Source of the DNA: an uncultured Porphyromonadaceae bacterium
GTDB lineage: Bacteria > Bacteroidota > Bacteroidia > Bacteroidales > Muribaculaceae
Direction of reading: 5' to 3'
NCBI GenBank assembly: GCA_947178245.1
Contig: CAMWXO010000055.1
Span: forward strand, 1-8,727
DNA: 8,727 nucleotides
The notes below the pieces were generated by a model that worked only from the letters and a program-made list of their open reading frames with translations, was not told where the DNA came from and searched no databases. A program made the position numbers and the translations under genes. Shown here in pieces: positions 6,052-8,727 of this stretch (the stretch's first letter is position 1; the number at the start of each line of letters is the position of its first letter).

Positions 6052-7004
6052 GGTCTCACTTCGTCGAGTTCCACGAGATGATTGATGATGGCATAGATGG
6101 CGAGGCCGGCCGTGCTGTGGATGTCGAGCTTATTGCTGATGTTTCGCCGGTGGGTGGCTACGGTGTGCACGGAGATGCAGAGTTCGTCGGCTATCTCCTT
6201 ATTGACTTTGCCGCGTGCGATTCCCCTCACTATGTCTTTCTCGCGCTCACTCAGAATATCACCTGAGTCGGCATCTTCCTCTTTCGCGTCTTTCTCATCG
6301 CCCGCAATATTGGCAGCATTCATCATGCTGTGCTCCAGTTTCAGCGCGGCCGGAACGAGAAGCCGGCTTTCCACCTCGAAATGCGAGAGCATGTCCTGCT
6401 CGCATTCTATTATCGAGAGAAGCACTTTGCTCAGGCGCACATTGTCTTTATGCTTGTAGTGATGAATGAATATGTCTTTCAGATCATTGAGTTTCGCTCC
6501 GGTGTCGATGTGGCCGGTGGAATACTGCGATATGCTGAAGCCGGGCGTGACCTCTCCCTGCATCAGTTTCCTTACATACTTGAAGATGATGTCGTTCTCA
6601 TATTCCATGTGTCGCCTCACCTCCTCCACGTAGTCGTCGTAGAACCTTATCAGCAGCATCGCCACTTCATTTGTCTCCTTCAGATTGACGGCATCTATGA
6701 GATGATGCTTGATGTCGGGCAGTTCCACCTCGAGGATGGATGAATGTGCTCGCTCGAGATATCTCATCAGCGAATCGAGCGATATCGACGAGGCGTCATA
6801 ATCATACCCGCTCAGAAGATTGCACACGCAAAGAAACGTGTCGGGATCCACATCGTTGTCCCGGCATACCCGGCTGATCGGAGCGTCGCCGAAGCCGAAG
6901 GCTATGTCAAATCTGCTTATGGCCGGCAGCAGCATGGCGTTGTCGCTGATCAGCTGCCTCATGCTGTGTGAGGGCAAGTACTTTGTGATTTTTTCTGTAG
7001 TCAT
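6048..7004 (-). CDS. Hemerythrin (RIC-like)-LuxR fusion transcription regulator
   Basis: A 318-residue predicted DNA-binding sensor. The frame opens at a TTG at 7010, but the ATG two codons in (7004-7002) is the likely start. Residues here are numbered from the TTG (subtract 2 for the ATG start). Residues about 15-65 resemble ScdA_N/DUF542, but its usual Cys-Cys is replaced (FGFGDA). Residues about 80-225 are a hemerythrin-like four-helix domain with a full set of di-iron ligands: His89, His102 or 103, His134 and Glu138 (HMEYE), His167, His210 and Glu214 (HFEVE). This order matches the YtfE/RIC iron-centre repair family. An acidic linker (about 238-250) leads to a LuxR-type HTH (251-313: LSEREKDIV, NKEIADEL, SVHTVATHRRNISNKL). 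I infer a cytoplasmic regulator sensing oxygen, nitric oxide or iron status; no phosphoacceptor receiver domain is present. Targets are unknown. It is transcribed alone from its own promoter. Confidence 0.85.
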   Translation of the reverse strand: MTTEKITKYLPSHSMRQLISDNAMLLPAISRFDIAFGFGDAPISRVCRDNDVDPDTFLCVCNLLSGYDYDASSISLDSLMRYLERAHSSILEVELPDIKHHLIDAVNLKETNEVAMLLIRFYDDYVEEVRRHMEYENDIIFKYVRKLMQGEVTPGFSISQYSTGHIDTGAKLNDLKDIFIHHYKHKDNVRLSKVLLSIIECEQDMLSHFEVESRLLVPAALKLEHSMMNAANIAGDEKDAKEEDADSGDILSEREKDIVRGIARGKVNKEIADELCISVHTVATHRRNISNKLDIHSTAGLAIYAIINHLVELDEVRP

Positions 7005-7030
7005 ATTCAATCAGGTGGGTTTTCCCCATG

Positions 7031-7062
7031 CAAAGTTAATAATAATTATTTTTTGCGGCAAT
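7031..7062 (-). promoter_or_regulatory. Promoter of the hemerythrin-LuxR regulator
   Basis: On the minus strand, ATTG (7062-7059), a 20-base spacer and TAACTTTG (7038-7031) fit the Bacteroidota consensus with one mismatch in the -33 box. The ATG at 7004 lies about 27 bases from the -7 element, so the leader is about 20 bases. The surrounding 7005-7177 intergenic region is AT-rich and divergent, also serving the DUF4160 gene on the other strand. Confidence 0.55.
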
Positions 7063-7144
7063 ACTTAAAATGAGTATTTCTTCTCTCAATTAAATATTTG
7101 TAAATTTCACTCAGAAGAATATCTCAATTTCAAAAAAAAAGAAT

Positions 7145-7152
7145 TATATTTG
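7145..7152 (+). promoter_or_regulatory. -7 element upstream of DUF4160
   Basis: TATATTTG matches the TAnnTTTG consensus and sits 25 bases before the DUF4160 ATG at 7178. No convincing TTTG -33 box is found at the expected 19-21 base distance (the best there is TCTC at 7122-7125), so it is a weaker promoter call than the others. Confidence 0.45.
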
Positions 7153-7177
7153 CATTTGAAATGTAAAAAGCATCAAA

Positions 7178-7406
7178 ATGCCTGAGATTTTTAGGCTTCT
7201 CTTTCTTCTTCTATAGTAAGGAACATGAGCCTCCGCATATACATGTGGAAGGGAAAGATGCCATGGCCAAATTCGAATGGGACGGCTCAAAATTCAGTTT
7301 GAAGGAAAAGTATAATCTCAAAACGAATGATCTTAAGAAGATCAAGACTGCCGTGGACGACAACGCAGACTTGATCATAAGAAGATGGAACGAATATTTT
7401 AATTGA
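7178..7406 (+). pseudogene. DUF4160 gene, frameshifted near its start
   Basis: DUF4160 proteins are about 75-85 residues and usually pair with DUF2442 genes in toxin-antitoxin-like modules. The start ATG (7178) gives MPEIFR and then runs into a stop after 12 codons. From 7197 another frame continues as FSFFFYSKEHEPPHIHVEGK, which is the DUF4160 signature, on to IIRRWNEYFN and a TGA at 7404-7406. The two parts are out of frame by one base. Comparison with the family (MPxIFRxxGFxFFFYS) suggests two residues plus two bases, that is 8 bases, are missing at about 7196-7200. No good start codon precedes the signature in the second frame; ATG 7260 would omit it. The gene is therefore probably dead unless ribosomes slip. 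The rest is intact, so the damage looks recent. Confidence 0.75.
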
Positions 7407-7417
7407 TCATTAAGCCT

Positions 7418-7825
7418 ATGAAGATAGTTGAGATTTGGTTTGACAAGGATTATATATATGGTAGGGACGATGAGGGAAATACCTACCGTCAATCCCTGCT
7501 GTGGTATCCGCGTCTTAAAGCGGCAGATGAGGCGCAAAAGGCTCAGTATAGGTTCGGACTTGGGGGTATTCATTGGAGAAATCTTGACGAAGACATTAGT
7601 TTTGAAAGTTTTAAGTATGAAGATGCCGAGCCTTCACCGTTACAGCAATTTTTCCTCACACATAGAGAAATAAACATCCCTGAATTTGCTAAATCCATAG
7701 GAATTAATCCCTCATTATTACGAAACTATATCAACGGCTTTAAGAAGCCTTCTGAGGAATCCGAGCAGTTCATACTCAATCAAATCCGTAAGTTAGGATG
7801 GGAGTTGAGTGCAGCCATATTCTAA
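7418..7825 (+). CDS. DUF2442 protein with C-terminal HTH (antitoxin-like)
   Basis: A 135-residue protein. Residues 1-78 form a DUF2442 domain (MKIVEIWFDKDYIYGRDDEG, YPRLKAADEAQK and GIHWRNLDEDISFESF are the recognisable blocks). Residues about 84-112 look like a helix-turn-helix of the XRE sort (INIPEFAKSIGINPSLLRNY followed by NGFKKPSEE). The frame is open from a TTG at 7403, but the ATG at 7418 starts exactly at the conserved domain and lies 11 bases after the DUF4160 stop, so it is preferred. In this type of pair the DUF2442-HTH protein is expected to bind DNA and autoregulate; that role is inferred from the HTH and gene order, not shown. The partner DUF4160 frame is broken while this gene remains intact. 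Confidence 0.8.
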   Translation: MKIVEIWFDKDYIYGRDDEGNTYRQSLLWYPRLKAADEAQKAQYRFGLGGIHWRNLDEDISFESFKYEDAEPSPLQQFFLTHREINIPEFAKSIGINPSLLRNYINGFKKPSEESEQFILNQIRKLGWELSAAIF

Positions 7826-7826
7826 A

Positions 7827-7842
7827 GTGTGAAATTTCGCAC
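7827..7842. repeat. Near-perfect 16-bp palindrome after DUF2442
   Basis: GTGTGAAATTTCGCAC is a palindrome apart from one pair and starts two bases after the DUF2442 stop codon. As RNA it can form a 5-bp stem with a 6-base loop. No T-run follows, so it is not a classical terminator; it could be a protein-binding site. A second small inverted repeat (GTGGC GT GCCAC) lies at 7891-7902. Apart from these and the 29-bp repeats, 7843-7946 shows nothing coding. Confidence 0.4.
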
Positions 7843-7946
7843 GCGATGTCCCTGTGTTTGTTGCTGAATATTAGTCAGAAGTGTAGGGGTGTGGCGTGCC
7901 ACGTCTGCTTGAAATTAAGATTATATGCACCGGTATTTCGGCTTGT

Positions 7947-8053
7947 GCCATTATTACAATGATGATTCTCGCAAAATGATTATTACAATGATGGTTTTCA
8001 CGCAATGATTATTACAATGATGATTTTTCCGAAATGATTATTGCAATAATCAT
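7947..8053. repeat. 29-bp direct repeats ending in a perfect palindrome
   Basis: Four copies start at 7947, 7976, 8005 and 8034, an exact 29-base period. The conserved core is ATTATTACAATGATG (copies 1-3), with a more variable 9-11 base tail. Copies 1-3 are imperfect palindromes; copy 4 is the perfect 20-bp palindrome ATGATTATTGCAATAATCAT (8034-8053). Copy 4 covers the -33 region of the ATPase promoter. With a period near three helical turns, the sites would lie on nearly one face of the DNA, as in an operator array for a cooperatively binding repressor. Confidence 0.85.
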
Positions 8054-8069
8054 TTTTTTATTATCTTTG
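8040..8069 (+). promoter_or_regulatory. Promoter of the P-loop ATPase gene
   Basis: A perfect -7 element TATCTTTG (8062-8069) is preceded after 18 bases by ATTG (8040-8043), a one-mismatch -33 box with a spacer slightly short of the usual 19-21. The -33 box lies inside the 20-bp palindrome, so a protein bound there should block transcription. The implied leader before ATG 8091 is only about 15 bases. Confidence 0.6.
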
Positions 8070-8090
8070 CAGTCTAAAAAGATCTGACTT

Positions 8091-8727
8091 ATGGAAACCC
8101 TCATACGCAAATATCGTCGTCTCCTGAAACTTACCTCAACCAAACATGTTCGGGAAATATATCACAGGATATCGTGGGATACTCGACTCGTCGGAATAAA
8201 GGGTGCGCGCGGAGTAGGCAAGACCACGCTTCTACTTCAACGCATCAAACTTTCTTTTCCTGACACATCAAAAGCATTGTATGTCTCACTCGACGACTTA
8301 TGGTTTGCCAGCCATAGCCTGACTGACCTCGGAGAGATGGCAGAAGCGGAAGGGATCACACATCTCTTCATCGATGAGGTGCATAGAATGCCCGGATGGG
8401 AACGTCAAATGAAGAATCTATATGATTTCTTTCCCAATATCAGGGTTGCCTTTACCGGAAGTTCCTTGCTGATCATCGACCATTCCATAGCCGATCTCTC
8501 TCGGCGTTGCCTGCTATACGACATGAGAGGTCTGTCCTTCCGTGAGTTTCTTGAATTTCAGGGGATAAAGTTGCAGCCACACAGTCTGCAGGATATACTG
8601 TACGACCATATACGTATTGCCTCGGAAATTGCGGCGCGGATTGATGTGCTCCCGCTCTTCCATAAATATCTGAGACATGGTTTCTATCCTTTCTATACTA
8701 CGGAAACAGAAACCGACTATCTCATAA
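8091..8727 (+). CDS. P-loop ATPase, AAA_14/DUF4143 type (runs off right edge)
   Basis: The first 212 codons of an ATPase of the widespread prokaryotic AAA_14/DUF4143 group. Residues 1-30 are a basic leader helix region, residues 33-49 contain the Walker A motif GARGVGKTT (38-46; Lys44, Thr45), residues 92-96 the Walker B LFIDE with the typical HRMPGWE continuation, and 120-125 the AFTGSS sensor-like strand. After these, YDMRGLSFREFLEF (about 145-158) is the family block that precedes the C-terminal DUF4143 domain, which is largely beyond the window. The start ATG 8091 follows a promoter at 8062-8069 and is well placed. Function in this family is poorly established; antitoxin-like, defence-related or stress roles have been proposed for neighbours of such genes, but nothing here decides. 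The repeat array upstream suggests tight transcriptional control. Confidence 0.88.
   Translation, partial: METLIRKYRRLLKLTSTKHVREIYHRISWDTRLVGIKGARGVGKTTLLLQRIKLSFPDTSKALYVSLDDLWFASHSLTDLGEMAEAEGITHLFIDEVHRMPGWERQMKNLYDFFPNIRVAFTGSSLLIIDHSIADLSRRCLLYDMRGLSFREFLEFQGIKLQPHSLQDILYDHIRIASEIAARIDVLPLFHKYLRHGFYPFYTTETETDYLI

Noticed and set aside
5833..6081. Plus-strand frame of 82 codons across the tandem repeats
   Set aside because: It is antisense to the recognisable C-terminal remnant on the minus strand and begins inside the tandem repeat.
7403..7417. TTG start for the DUF2442 gene
   Set aside because: It overlaps the DUF4160 stop region and adds five non-conserved residues; the ATG at 7418 starts exactly at the domain.
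7827..7842. Palindrome after DUF2442 as a rho-independent terminator
   Set aside because: The stem is short and no run of T follows it on either side; it was kept only as a repeat.
7947..8053. 29-bp regular repeats as a CRISPR array
   Set aside because: The period is only 29 bases in all, the copies are contiguous with just 9-11 variable bases between cores, and the core itself is palindromic and sits on a promoter. There is no room for spacers and no cas gene is nearby.
7947..8053. Repeats as plasmid replication iterons
   Set aside because: No replication initiator gene is adjacent, and the last copy overlaps a promoter of an unrelated ATPase, which fits an operator better.

Overview
The window looks like a Bacteroidota chromosome, most likely order Bacteroidales and plausibly a gut Muribaculaceae or Bacteroides relative. 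The reasons are several copies of the Bacteroidota -7 promoter element (TAnnTTTG), weak or absent Shine-Dalgarno sequences, a glycan-degrading gene set typical of that phylum, and small accessory families common there. The species call is inference.

Left half (1-5112): one minus-strand operon. From its promoter at about 5112-5081 it reads: a GH105/GH88-like unsaturated glucuronyl/galacturonyl hydrolase lipoprotein, a secreted DUF4861 protein, a secreted GH2 glycosidase, and GDP-L-fucose synthase (cut by the left edge). The first three would strip terminal sugars from lyase-generated acidic oligosaccharides outside the cytoplasm. The fourth is a cytoplasmic sugar-nucleotide enzyme whose start codon lies one base beyond the GH2 stop codon. 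No SusC/SusD pair, sulfatase or polysaccharide lyase is inside the window.

Middle (5160-6050): a scrapyard of small accessory DNA. It holds an 84-codon plus-strand gene resembling small prophage proteins, and a minus-strand one-helix membrane protein that overlaps it tail to tail. Next comes a five-copy 23-bp tandem repeat, then a 59-codon C-terminal remnant of a PD-(D/E)XK/AAA-ATPase-type protein. The repeat appears to have grown out of the 3' end of that remnant.

Right of that (6048-7062): a minus-strand regulator joining a ScdA/YtfE (RIC)-like hemerythrin di-iron domain to a LuxR-type helix-turn-helix. All di-iron ligand positions are present, but the cysteine pair of the N-terminal domain is lost. 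This is the most striking protein in the window.

Right end (7145-8727): a plus-strand DUF4160-DUF2442 pair resembling a toxin-antitoxin module. The DUF4160 gene is broken near its start, apparently by an 8-bp deletion between short direct repeats, while the DUF2442-HTH gene is intact. Then come four 29-bp repeats, the last a perfect 20-bp palindrome lying on the promoter of a P-loop ATPase of the AAA_14/DUF4143 type. That gene runs off the right edge.

No tRNA, rRNA, CRISPR array or complete insertion sequence was found.
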